Source: Streptomyces hayashii (GTDB taxonomy: Bacteria > Actinomycetota > Actinomycetes > Streptomycetales > Streptomycetaceae). From it: a stretch of 32,613 nucleotides of DNA. The position numbers and the translations under genes were made by a program. Below are positions 23,300-31,097 of this stretch, in pieces; within the stretch, counting starts at the first letter, position 1; each line of letters begins with the position of its first letter. The stretch spans positions 1 to 32,613 of the forward strand of contig NZ_JAHHIU010000156.1 of assembly GCF_024539815.1 (NCBI RefSeq), in the 5' to 3' direction. The notes under the pieces are model-generated. The model did not search any database, had not been told where the DNA came from, and worked only from the letters and a program-made list of their open reading frames with translations.

Positions 23300-24640
23300 T
23301 CAAGAGCCGCAGGCCGTGATGAGCGTCTCCACCTCGGCGGTCAGCGCGCACGCGAACCGGTCCAGGTCGGGGACGGCCTCGGCGTCGGCCACCAGCCCGT
23401 AATGGACCTGGCCGCGATAGGTCGAGACGGCGACCGCCAGGGCCTGGCCGCGGGCCAGGGGGGCGTACGGGAACACCTCGGCGAGCGGGTTCCCACCGAG
23501 TTTGAGCCCGAAGCCGGGCAGCGGAACGCTGGTGACGAGGATGTCGAACCAGAGCCGGGCGGCCTGACCGACCACGGGCCCGCCCAGCCGGTGGCCCAGC
23601 GCCGGGACGTGGTCGGCGAGCAGCGCGACGGCGCCGGCGCCGCGGCCGGGTCCCGCGTCCTTGTTGCGGTCCATGGCGGTGCGGCAGTGGGCGAGCCGGC
23701 CGAGCGGGTCCGGGTCGTCGACCGGAAGCCGCAGCACGTATCCGGAGAGCCGGTTGCCCTGGGGGTGCGCGGTGCGCGGGCGTCGCTGGGAGACGGGGAT
23801 CAGCGCGCGGGGCCGCACGCCCGCGCTGCCGTCGCCGCGCTCGTCGAGCCAGCGGCGAAGCGCCCCCGCCACGACCGCGATCAGCACGTCGTTGACGGTG
23901 CCGCCGGCGACCTTGCGGACCCGGTGCACGTCGTCGATGTCGATGACGACGCCGGCGGTGCGGCGGGTGCCGGTGGACTCGGCGGTGAGCGCGGTGCTGG
24001 AGCGCACGCCCAGACCCGACACCGCGACGGACGCGCCGATGTCGAGGGCGCGGCCCACCTCGGAGACCGCCCCGCGCAGCAGGCCGGGGAGCCTGCGCAC
24101 ATCCGGGATCAGCGGTGCGGCGGGCCGAGCGGGCCGGGGCCGCGGCGCGGGCATGTCCATCGGGTCCAGGACCGCCGCGGCCAGGGTCAGCGCCCGCAGT
24201 CCATCGGCGAGGGCGTGGTGGAACTTGAAGAGGACGGCGAAGGACACGCCGTCCTCGCCGGGCAGCACGTGCGCCTCCCACGGCGGGCGGCCGCGCTCCA
24301 GCGGCCGCTCCATGAGCCGGCCCGCCTCGGTCTGGAAGTCGGCGGCGGGCTCGTGCAGGCGCACGTGGTGCAGCGGGTCGAAGTCCGGGGCGGGCTCGCG
24401 GACCGCGCCGCCGAAGGCGAAGGGCTGCCACACGTCCCGGATCCGCATGCGCAGTCCGGGGACAGCGGCCGCCCGGGCGGCGAGCAGATCGGCCGCGTGG
24501 GCGGCCGCCGCCGGCGACCCGGCCGAGAAGACCCCGAGTGCGCCGAGGTGCATGGGATGGTCGGCGGACTCGATGTTCCAGAACGCCAGGTCCAGCGGTG
24601 CCAGGAGATCATCAGCAGTCAAGGGCTCGCCTCGCGTCAC
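23300..24640 (-). CDS. Wax ester synthase / diacylglycerol acyltransferase (WS/DGAT)
   Basis: 446 residues. The acyl-CoA-dependent active site HHALADG (HHxxxDG) is at residues 141-147. Other family features include the N-terminal PLDLAFWNIES, PLERGRPPWEAHVLPG, NDVLIAVVAGALRRWL and a C-terminal TSVPLPGFGLKLGG. The enzyme makes storage triacylglycerol or wax esters at the membrane from acyl-CoA and diacylglycerol or alcohol. The GTG used here has no good ribosome site; a TTG seven codons further, behind AGGCGAG, is an alternative. It lies in the same direction as the glycogen genes, so both carbon-storage routes neighbour each other. Confidence 0.92.
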   Translation of the reverse strand: MTRGEPLTADDLLAPLDLAFWNIESADHPMHLGALGVFSAGSPAAAAHAADLLAARAAAVPGLRMRIRDVWQPFAFGGAVREPAPDFDPLHHVRLHEPAADFQTEAGRLMERPLERGRPPWEAHVLPGEDGVSFAVLFKFHHALADGLRALTLAAAVLDPMDMPAPRPRPARPAAPLIPDVRRLPGLLRGAVSEVGRALDIGASVAVSGLGVRSSTALTAESTGTRRTAGVVIDIDDVHRVRKVAGGTVNDVLIAVVAGALRRWLDERGDGSAGVRPRALIPVSQRRPRTAHPQGNRLSGYVLRLPVDDPDPLGRLAHCRTAMDRNKDAGPGRGAGAVALLADHVPALGHRLGGPVVGQAARLWFDILVTSVPLPGFGLKLGGNPLAEVFPYAPLARGQALAVAVSTYRGQVHYGLVADAEAVPDLDRFACALTAEVETLITACGS

Positions 24641-24841
24641 GATGGGGTGAGTAGGCAGTCAACCTCTCACCGCTGATTACGGTCAAGTACGATCGCGCTA
24701 CGCACAGTTAACATCGGATTAAGTCCGCGTCACCTGTCGTCTCACGAAACGCACCGCCGCCCACCGACCGCCCGACGCCGACCGCCGTCCGACTTCAGCC
24801 GTCTGCCGTCCGTGCGTGGCCCGCCGCCCTCTGCCCTCTGC

Positions 24842-26062
24842 CTACGTGACCAGCTGGCCCTTCCCCAGGGCGATCACGCCGCTCTTCGAGACGGTGTACA
24901 GCTCCGCGTCGCGCTCCGGGTTCACCCCGATGGTCGCCCCCGGAGGGACCTCGACGTTCTTGTCGAGGACCGCCCCGCGCACCACCGCGCCCCGCCCGAT
25001 GTGCACGTTGTCGTGCAGGATCGAGCCCTGCACCACCGCGCCGGGATCGACCACGACGCCCGGGGACAGCACCGAGCGGGTGACCTGTCCGCGGATCAGA
25101 CATCCCGAACTGATGATCGACTCACCGGCGATGCCGCCCGCGTTGAAACGCGCCGGGGACAGCTGGCCCGAGTGGGTGTAGATCGGCCAGGTGCGGTTGT
25201 ACAGGTTGAAGGCCGGCCGCTCGGCGATCAGGTCCATATGGGCGTCGTAGTAGGCGTCGAGCGTGCCGACGTCGCGCCAGTAGCCCTGGTCGCGGGTGGT
25301 CTCCCCCGGCACGTGGTTGTCGTGGAAGTCGTACAGCCGGGCCTCCCCGCGCTCGGTGAGCTGGGGCAGGATCGAGCCGCCCATGTCGTGCACGGACCGT
25401 TCGTCCTCGGAGTCGCGCTGGAGTGCCTCGATGAGCGCCTTCGTCGTGAAGATGTAGTTGCCCATCGACGCGAACACGGAGTCCGGGTCGTCCACCAGGC
25501 CCGGCGGGTCGGCGGGCTTCTCCAGGAACCGCTCGACCGTCTGGCCGTCCGAGCCGGGGGTGATCACCCCGAAGGAGGAGGACTCGCCGCGCGGCACCCG
25601 GATGCCCGCGACGGTCACGCCCGCGCCGCTGTCGATGTGCTGCTCCAGCATCTGACGCGGGTCCATGCGGTAGACGTGGTCCGCGCCGAAGACCGCCACG
25701 TACTCGGGCCGCTCGTCGTAGATGAGGTTCAGCGACTGAAGGATCGCGTCGGCGCTGCCGAGGTACCAGCGCGGGCCGAGCCGCTGCTGCGCCGGGACCG
25801 GGGTGACGTAGTTGCCGAGCAGGCTCGACATCCGCCACGTGGTGGTGATGTGCCGGTCCAGCGAGTGCGACTTGTACTGCGTCAGCACGCAGATGCGCAG
25901 GATGTCCGCGTTGACGAGGTTGGACAGCACGAAGTCCACGAGCCGGTACGTGCCGCCGAAGGTGACCGCCGGTTTGGCGCGGTCCGCGGTCAACGGCATC
26001 AGCCTCTTGCCCTCACCGCCCGCCAGCACGATTCCGAGCACCGAAGGCCCACCACGACGCAT
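24842..26062 (-). CDS. glgC: Glucose-1-phosphate adenylyltransferase (ADP-glucose pyrophosphorylase)
   Basis: 406 residues, usual length for bacterial GlgC. Nucleotide-binding VLAGGEGKRLMPLT near the N terminus, RAKPAVTFGGTYRLVDF substrate loop, FGADHVYRMD metal site and a C-terminal left-handed beta-helix with hexapeptide repeats (about residues 300-390). It forms ADP-glucose from ATP and glucose-1-phosphate for glycogen synthesis. The ATG at 26062 is chosen because GGGGAG lies 5 nt upstream; a GTG 15 nt earlier has less support. It follows glgA with a short gap that contains a hairpin. Confidence 0.96.
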   Translation of the reverse strand: MRRGGPSVLGIVLAGGEGKRLMPLTADRAKPAVTFGGTYRLVDFVLSNLVNADILRICVLTQYKSHSLDRHITTTWRMSSLLGNYVTPVPAQQRLGPRWYLGSADAILQSLNLIYDERPEYVAVFGADHVYRMDPRQMLEQHIDSGAGVTVAGIRVPRGESSSFGVITPGSDGQTVERFLEKPADPPGLVDDPDSVFASMGNYIFTTKALIEALQRDSEDERSVHDMGGSILPQLTERGEARLYDFHDNHVPGETTRDQGYWRDVGTLDAYYDAHMDLIAERPAFNLYNRTWPIYTHSGQLSPARFNAGGIAGESIISSGCLIRGQVTRSVLSPGVVVDPGAVVQGSILHDNVHIGRGAVVRGAVLDKNVEVPPGATIGVNPERDAELYTVSKSGVIALGKGQLVT

Positions 26063-26097
26063 GGCCGCTCCCCTCACCCTGGTTGATACCCATGGCT

Positions 26098-26112
26098 GCC
26101 CCGGCGCGGGGC
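26098..26112 (-). terminator. Small hairpin between glgA and glgC
   Basis: GCCCCG-GCG-CGGGGC, a perfect 6-bp stem with a 3-nt loop, 3 bp beyond the glgA stop codon. It may terminate a share of glgA transcripts or protect mRNA ends, so glgC would be less expressed or need its own promoter. Confidence 0.45.
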
Positions 26113-26115
26113 TCT

Positions 26116-27276
26116 CTACGCCTGTTTGAGGATCTCCTCATACAGTCCGACCGTACGCCGGGCGATCGCATCCCAGCCGAACTCGCCGACGGCGCGGGCC
26201 CGGCCCGCCTCTCCCATGCGCCGCGCCCGCTCCGGATCGCCGAGCATGTCGTCGATCGCGCGGGCCAGGCCCGCCTCGAAGGCCTCGCCCTCGTCGTCCA
26301 GGGCGACGAGCGTGCCGGTCACGCCGTCCTCGACGACCTCCGGGATTCCGCCGACCCGGGAGGCCACGACGGGCGTGCCGCAGGCCATCGCCTCCAGGTT
26401 GACGATGCCGAGAGGCTCGTACACCGAGGGGCACACGAACACGGCCGCGTGGGTGAGGAGCTGGATCACCTCGGGGCGCGGCAGCATCTTCGGGATCCAG
26501 TGGACGCCGTCCCGGGCGCTGCTCAGCCGGCCGAAGAGGTCCCGGAACTCCTGGTCGATCTCGGGCGTGTCGGGTGCGCCCGCGCACAGCACGACCTGCG
26601 CCGCCGGGTCGATGCCCTGTACGGCGCGCAGCAGATGCGGCACGCCCTTCTGGCGGGTGATCCGGCCGACGAACAGCACGAAGGGGCGGTCCGGGTCGAG
26701 ACCGATCCGTTCGAGGGCGTCGGTGCCGTGGTCGGGCCGGTACAGCGCGGTGTCGATGCCGTTGTGCACGACGTGCACCCGGTCCGATGACAGCGAGGGG
26801 TAGCAGGCCAGGATGTCGTCGCGCATCGCGCCCGAGACGGCGATCACCGCGTCGGCGGCCTCCAGCGCGCCCCGCTCGGCCCAGCTCGACAGGGCGTAAC
26901 CGCCGCCTAGCTGCTCGGCCTTCCACGGCCGCAGCGGCTCCAGGGAGTGCGCGGTCACCACGTGCGGAACGCCGTACAGCTGCTGGGCGAGCCGCCCCGC
27001 GAGGTTGGCGTACCAGGTGTGCGAGTGGACCAGCTCGCAGCCTTCGAGAGCGGCCGCCATGGCGAGGTCCACGGAGAACGTGCGCAGCGCGTCGTTGGCC
27101 CCGTCGAGAGCGGACCAGGGACGGTGGCGCTGGACGCCGTCCGCGCGGCCCTCGCCCCAGCAGTGCACGTCGACGTCGACCAGTCGCCGCAGCTCGCGGG
27201 CCAGGAACTCGACGTGGACGCCGGCGCCGCCGTAGACGTCCGGGGGAAACTCCCGGGTCAGCAGTCCCACTCGCAC
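26116..27276 (-). CDS. glgA: GT4 glycogen synthase / maltose-1-phosphate synthase (GlgA/GlgM)
   Basis: 386 residues, GT-B fold. N-terminal glycine loop EFPPDVYGGAGVHVEFL, HSHTWYANLAG, phosphate contact FVGRITRQKG and the EX7E motif in YEPLGIVNLEAMACGTPVV. The size and sequence match the actinobacterial ADP-glucose GT4 enzymes, which in mycobacteria (GlgM, next to glgC) join ADP-glucose to glucose-1-phosphate to give maltose-1-phosphate for the GlgE pathway. Whether this one extends glycogen or makes maltose-1-phosphate cannot be told. It starts at GTG with a weak AGGGG site. Confidence 0.92.
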   Translation of the reverse strand: MRVGLLTREFPPDVYGGAGVHVEFLARELRRLVDVDVHCWGEGRADGVQRHRPWSALDGANDALRTFSVDLAMAAALEGCELVHSHTWYANLAGRLAQQLYGVPHVVTAHSLEPLRPWKAEQLGGGYALSSWAERGALEAADAVIAVSGAMRDDILACYPSLSSDRVHVVHNGIDTALYRPDHGTDALERIGLDPDRPFVLFVGRITRQKGVPHLLRAVQGIDPAAQVVLCAGAPDTPEIDQEFRDLFGRLSSARDGVHWIPKMLPRPEVIQLLTHAAVFVCPSVYEPLGIVNLEAMACGTPVVASRVGGIPEVVEDGVTGTLVALDDEGEAFEAGLARAIDDMLGDPERARRMGEAGRARAVGEFGWDAIARRTVGLYEEILKQA

Positions 27277-27314
27277 CCGTAACCCCTATCTCAGCGACCG
27301 GTTCCCTTTCATGG

Positions 27315-28094
27315 TCACTCAGACGGGGCTCGTGGGGAAGAGCGCGGGGGTCGTGTGAAGCAACAGTCGCCGCACAGGCCCCCGCCGGGCGCGCGGTAAT
27401 ACAGGCAGCAGCTGCGGCGGCGGAAGGCGCCGCCGACGAGGACGCCGGTGCCCGCGAGGTAGGGGTGGGCGAAGAGCTCGGCGGTGAGGGCACGCGTGCG
27501 TGCGGCGACGTCGGGGCGGCCGTGCGGGCGGGCCCACTGCTCCAGCAGCCGGGCGGTCGCCGCCAGGGCCGAACCGGCGTTGCCCCGCAGCAGGCCCGCC
27601 GCGACCGGGTGGCGGTCCCGCAGGGCCGCGCCGAGGGGTTCCAGATGGCCGTCGACGACCACCCGGGCGACGGTCGCCGCGTCCCCGGGCCGGGGCCGCA
27701 CCCGCGTCAGCCACAGGTCGTCCGGGGCGGCCGCGTCGGGGTCCCAGCGCAGCAGCTCCGGCGCGAGGTCGGGGACGCGCCCGTAGAGCACCGCGCAGCC
27801 CAGCGTGACGGACCACAGCCGGGCCGCGAGACCCTGCTGGGCGACGGAGGCGCCGATCCGGTCCTCCGGGGCGCGCAGGGCCCGGACGACCTTGCGCACG
27901 CGGAACGTCAGCGGATCGCCGTGGCCCTGCGGCGGCCCGCTGTCGTAGGGGTCCCCGTAGACCCGCGCGAGGGTCGGCAGCTCGCGGACCGGGCGTGCCG
28001 AGCCGTCCGCGGAGGTGTGCAGGGCGAAGAAGCCGCCGAGCGGACGGAGCGCGGCGAGATCGGGGTCGAGATTCACGAAGTCCAGTAGTACCAA
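27315..28094 (-). CDS. FhuF-like (2Fe-2S) ferric siderophore reductase-type protein
   Basis: 259 residues from a TTG; a GTG six codons in (28076) is equally possible, as neither has a clear ribosome site. The C terminus has the FhuF cluster motif Cys-Cys-x10-Cys-x2-Cys (CCLYYRAPGGGLCGDC). The N-terminal and middle parts are alpha/beta and alanine-rich, as in the family. FhuF proteins reduce ferric siderophores in the cytoplasm to release iron. No siderophore transporter is close. It is divergent from the transporter at 28305. Confidence 0.85.
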   Translation of the reverse strand: MVLLDFVNLDPDLAALRPLGGFFALHTSADGSARPVRELPTLARVYGDPYDSGPPQGHGDPLTFRVRKVVRALRAPEDRIGASVAQQGLAARLWSVTLGCAVLYGRVPDLAPELLRWDPDAAAPDDLWLTRVRPRPGDAATVARVVVDGHLEPLGAALRDRHPVAAGLLRGNAGSALAATARLLEQWARPHGRPDVAARTRALTAELFAHPYLAGTGVLVGGAFRRRSCCLYYRAPGGGLCGDCCFTRPPRSSPRAPSE

Positions 28095-28212
28095 GGAGGT
28101 TCGGGGTCGGTGGTCAGGGGGATCCCTGGGCCGTCACCCGCCTGGGGGAGGACGGCGCGCCGGTCGTACTCCATCGGTAGTAGGACTCATTGGGTGCTCA
28201 GGGACGACGACG

Positions 28213-28238
28213 GGAACAGATCGACAGGGCATCGTGTT
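28213..28238 (+). promoter_or_regulatory. ECF/SigR-like promoter candidate for the DMT transporter gene
   Basis: GGAAC at 28213-28217, 18 nt, then GTT at 28236-28238. This is close to the GGAAT-N18/19-GTT pattern of Streptomyces SigR (C for T in the last -35 base). It lies about 67 bp before the ATG. Confidence 0.35.
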
Positions 28239-28304
28239 GGTCATGGATGACGACCGTTCGCCGCGCCGGGCCCGGTGCCCCCGCCTCACGCAGAGGAGCA
28301 GCTC

Positions 28305-29687
28305 ATGAGCGCCCTCGCGTTCTCCGTGGTCCTGTCGCTCGTCTCCGCTGTCGCGTACGCGGCCGGGGCGATCGTGCAGGAGCATGTCGCGGTGTCCTCG
28401 CCCGAGGAGGAGTACGCCCCGCTGCGCCGTCCGGGCTGGTGGGCCGCGGTCGCGCTGAACGGTCTCGGCGGACTTCTGCACGTGGTGGCGCTGGCCTACG
28501 GTCCGCTCAGTCTGGTCCAGCCGCTCGGGGCGCTGACCATCGTGTTCGCCCTGCCCATGGCGGCGCTGTTCGTCGGCCGCAGGGCCGGGGCGACGGCCTG
28601 GCGGGGCGCGATCATGGCGACGGTCGGTCTCGCGGGCCTGCTCTCCCTGGTCGGGGCGTCCGACGCGCAGTCGCTGAGCACCGCCCAGCGCGTGGCCGTG
28701 GCCGTGGTCACCGCGGGCGCTGTCGTGACCCTGATGGTCGCCGGCCGAGCCGCGCACCGGCACCCGGCCGTCCGCAGCATGCTCCTGGCGACCGCGTCCG
28801 GCATAGCGTTCGGCATGTCGTCGGTGTTCACCAAGACCGTCGCCGTCGACTGGACCGACGGCGTCTCGACCGCGGACATCCCCTCCCTGGCCGTGATCGC
28901 CGTGCTGGCCACCGCCGGCATGCTGCTGTCGCAGGCTTCCTACCGGGGCGCGGGACTCGCGGCTCCGCTGGCGACGCTGACCGTGGTCAACCCGGTGGTG
29001 GCGGCCGCCGTCGGCATCACGATGTTCGGAGAGACCTTCCGCTACGGCACCACGGGCACGGTGCTCGCGCTGGGCTGCGGTGTGGTGGCGGCGGGCGGCC
29101 TGATCCTGCTCACGACGGAGCGTCTGGAGTCCGGCCACCCGCGGGCGGCGCAGACCGGTGCCGCCTCCGCGGACCCGGCCCCCGAGACGCCCGGCACCAC
29201 GCGTGTGGCGTCGACGGCCGTCAGCGGGAGCGCGAGCGTGAGGGGCGCGAGCAGGCTCCGGCTCCCGGAGCAGTCGGCCGTCCCGCCGCGGGAAGGCGCG
29301 CTCCTGAACGGCGTGAGCGACCTGCCCGACGCACCGCGGAACGACGCACGACAGGACGACGCACGACAGGACGACGTACAGCTGGACGGCACGCTGCTGG
29401 ACGACGTACAGCTGGACGCCATGCGGCTGGACCGCGCGCTGCTGGACGGCATGCGGCTGAACGACGTACGACTGGACAGCGCACGACCGGGTGACCGGCC
29501 GGCGCAGGGTGACGACGAAGGGTCGGCGCCCGTGCCTACGGCGACCCCGACCGGCGCCGCGAACGACCCCGACGAGGAGGAGCCGTCCGTCCCGGACGCG
29601 CCGCCTTCGTTCTACACCCCGCTGTACGGAGGTCTTTTCGTCCCGGTGCCGGTCGTGGACCGGCACCGGGAGCGGGTCAAATCCTGA
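28305..29687 (+). CDS. DMT-family (EamA-like) transporter with repeat-built C-terminal tail
   Basis: 460 residues, AGAGGAG 8 nt before the ATG. Residues 1-275 contain about nine to ten hydrophobic helices with the DMT duplication: VVALAYGPLSLVQPLGALTIVFALPMAALF in one half and SYRGAGLAAPLATLTVVNPVVAAAVGITMFGE in the other. This is the pattern of small-solute exporters. The remaining 180 residues are a soluble, acidic cytoplasmic tail, unusual for the family. Its middle (about 346-395) is built from ten 5-residue units with Leu or Arg-Gln/Leu at fixed positions (DDVQL, DGTLL, DAMRL, DRALL). The tail ends in a Tyr/Pro-rich YTPLYGGLFVPVPVVDRHRE. The cargo is unknown. Confidence 0.88.
   Translation: MSALAFSVVLSLVSAVAYAAGAIVQEHVAVSSPEEEYAPLRRPGWWAAVALNGLGGLLHVVALAYGPLSLVQPLGALTIVFALPMAALFVGRRAGATAWRGAIMATVGLAGLLSLVGASDAQSLSTAQRVAVAVVTAGAVVTLMVAGRAAHRHPAVRSMLLATASGIAFGMSSVFTKTVAVDWTDGVSTADIPSLAVIAVLATAGMLLSQASYRGAGLAAPLATLTVVNPVVAAAVGITMFGETFRYGTTGTVLALGCGVVAAGGLILLTTERLESGHPRAAQTGAASADPAPETPGTTRVASTAVSGSASVRGASRLRLPEQSAVPPREGALLNGVSDLPDAPRNDARQDDARQDDVQLDGTLLDDVQLDAMRLDRALLDGMRLNDVRLDSARPGDRPAQGDDEGSAPVPTATPTGAANDPDEEEPSVPDAPPSFYTPLYGGLFVPVPVVDRHRERVKS
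29340..29489 (+). repeat. 15-bp minisatellite inside the transporter gene (10 units)
   Basis: Ten in-frame units of 15 bp, beginning GACGACGCACGACAG (one exact copy and one with A for G at base 1) and drifting to GACGACGTACAGCTG, GACGGCACGCTGCTG and GACGCCATGCGGCTG. GACGACGTACAGCTG recurs exactly at 29370 and 29400. Each unit encodes one pentapeptide. Confidence 0.9.
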
Positions 29688-30906
29688 CGCCACCGGCCCG
29701 CAGATAGGACAGCGGGTCGATGTCCGTCCCGAAGCCGGGCCCCGTCCGCACCTCGAAGTGCAGATGCGGGCCCGTGCTGTTGCCCGTGGAGCCGGACCGG
29801 CCGATGCGCTGGCCGCCGCTCACCGACTGCCCGTCCCGGACGGAGATCGCGGACAGGTGGGCGTACTGGGTGTAGCGACCGTCGGCGTGCCGGATGACCA
29901 CCTGGTAGCCGAACGAGCCGCCCCAGCCCGCGCTCACCACCTCGCCCGCCGTCACCGCCTTCACGGACGTTCCGGTGGGCACGGGAAAGTCGACGCCCGT
30001 GTGGTAGCCCTTCGACCAGGACGATCCGGTCGCGTGGTACGGGGTTCCGGTGGCGGCGCCGACCGGCGCGACGAAGGAGTGGCCGGCATGCGCCTTGTGG
30101 GCGCCCTTGTGCTTGGCGCTCTTGGCCGGTTTTCCCTGCCCGGCGTCCGGGGAGGTCTTCGGCTTCTCCGTGTGGTGCTTCGCGCCGCCCGGGGTCCGCA
30201 CGGCGCCCGCCCGGCCGTTCAGGCTGAGCCGCTGCCCCGGCAGGATGAGGTCCGGGTCGGCGCCGACGGTCGTCCGGTTGGCGGCGTAGAGCCCGCGCCA
30301 GCCGCCCCTGACCTCCTCGGCGTCCGCGATGCCGGAGAGCGTGTCGCCGCGGACGACCGTGTACATCCGCGCGGTGCCCGCCCGGGACTGCGGGGTGCTG
30401 TGCGCCCGCACGGCGTCGAGGGACGTCTTCGCCTTCGACGCCTCGGCGGTCGCCCCGCCGGACGCCTTGGAGGGCGACCCGGCCTGCTTGGCCGACGTGC
30501 CGCTCGGGTGGACGTCGGGAGTGCCACCGCCCCGGCTCAGCCCGGCCCGTCCCGAGCACACCGGCCACGCGCCCGGGCCCTGTCCGTCCAGCACCTTCTC
30601 GGCGACGGCGATCTGCTGGTCCCGGGTGGCCAGATCCGCGCGGGGCGCGTAACGGGCGCCGCCGTACGCCTCCCAGGTGGACTGGGTGAACTGCAGTCCC
30701 CCGTAGTAGCCGTTGCCGCTGTTGATGCTCCAGTCGCCGGTCGACTCGCAGGCGGCGACCTTGTTCCAGGTGTCCACGTCGGCCGCCTGGGCGGCTCCCG
30801 CGCCGATGAGCGGTATCGCCATGCCGGCGCCGCCCGCCGTGACGGTGAGCGAGGCTCGGTTGATCCTGTTCGGCTGATACCGGCGGTGCCGGCCGCGTAC
30901 GGCCAT
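29677..30906 (-). CDS. rpfD: Rpf-LysM-M23 cell-wall hydrolase (RpfD-type resuscitation-promoting factor)
   Basis: 409 residues. A signal peptide ends near residue 41 (AQA-ADVDTW). The Rpf lysozyme-like domain covers about 42-118 with catalytic Glu54 (ACESTGDWSINSGNGYYGGLQF). LysM at about 180-229 (YTVVRGDTLSGIA). An M23 zinc endopeptidase at about 275-400 has His302 and Asp306 (HTGVD), His350 and His381-x-His383 (PHLHFE). It should cut both glycan and peptide bonds of peptidoglycan, aiding spore germination. As I recall, S. coelicolor RpfD has this order and also neighbours gnd. The ATG at 30906 has GAGGGGG 7 nt upstream; the upstream ATG at 30924 has none. The last 11 nt overlap the convergent transporter gene. 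Confidence 0.93.
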   Translation of the reverse strand: MAVRGRHRRYQPNRINRASLTVTAGGAGMAIPLIGAGAAQAADVDTWNKVAACESTGDWSINSGNGYYGGLQFTQSTWEAYGGARYAPRADLATRDQQIAVAEKVLDGQGPGAWPVCSGRAGLSRGGGTPDVHPSGTSAKQAGSPSKASGGATAEASKAKTSLDAVRAHSTPQSRAGTARMYTVVRGDTLSGIADAEEVRGGWRGLYAANRTTVGADPDLILPGQRLSLNGRAGAVRTPGGAKHHTEKPKTSPDAGQGKPAKSAKHKGAHKAHAGHSFVAPVGAATGTPYHATGSSWSKGYHTGVDFPVPTGTSVKAVTAGEVVSAGWGGSFGYQVVIRHADGRYTQYAHLSAISVRDGQSVSGGQRIGRSGSTGNSTGPHLHFEVRTGPGFGTDIDPLSYLRAGGVRI

Positions 30907-30939
30907 GGAGATCCCCCTCGACATGCGTCAGGAGCGGCA

Positions 30940-30969
30940 AAAGTAAGGGCCCCGAACAGGCCATGACAA
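30940..30969 (-). promoter_or_regulatory. Sigma-70 (HrdB)-like promoter of the Rpf gene
   Basis: On the minus strand TTGTCA (30969-30964), an 18-bp spacer and TACTTT (30945-30940) match the vegetative consensus well. The expected transcript start near 30933 leaves a leader of about 27 nt with the GAGGGGG ribosome site, so a long riboswitch leader is not present. Confidence 0.6.
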
Positions 30970-31037
30970 GGCGACAACCGGCCGCTCCGATTCGCTCGGG
31001 GGCGCGCGGGGGGCCCATCGGGAAACGCGGCCCCGAA

Positions 31038-31072
31038 CCCGTCAGGATGGTCCCGAGGACGATACTGACGGG
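31038..31072 (+). promoter_or_regulatory. Operator-like inverted repeat in the gnd promoter region
   Basis: CCCGTCAG and CTGACGGG are perfect 8-bp arms 19 bp apart, 26 bp before the gnd ATG. GATACT, a possible -10 box, overlaps the second arm, so a protein bound here would block transcription. Confidence 0.45.
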
Positions 31073-31097
31073 CACACCCTTCCTAGGAGCCAACCGT

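Noticed and set aside
28243..28308. 21-codon leader peptide overlapping the transporter ATG
   Set aside because: The stop overlaps the start neatly, but its ATG has no ribosome site and no regulatory amino-acid run.
30907..31097. c-di-AMP (ydaO-type) riboswitch upstream of the Rpf gene
   Set aside because: The predicted promoter leaves a leader of about 27 nt and no conserved riboswitch core is visible.
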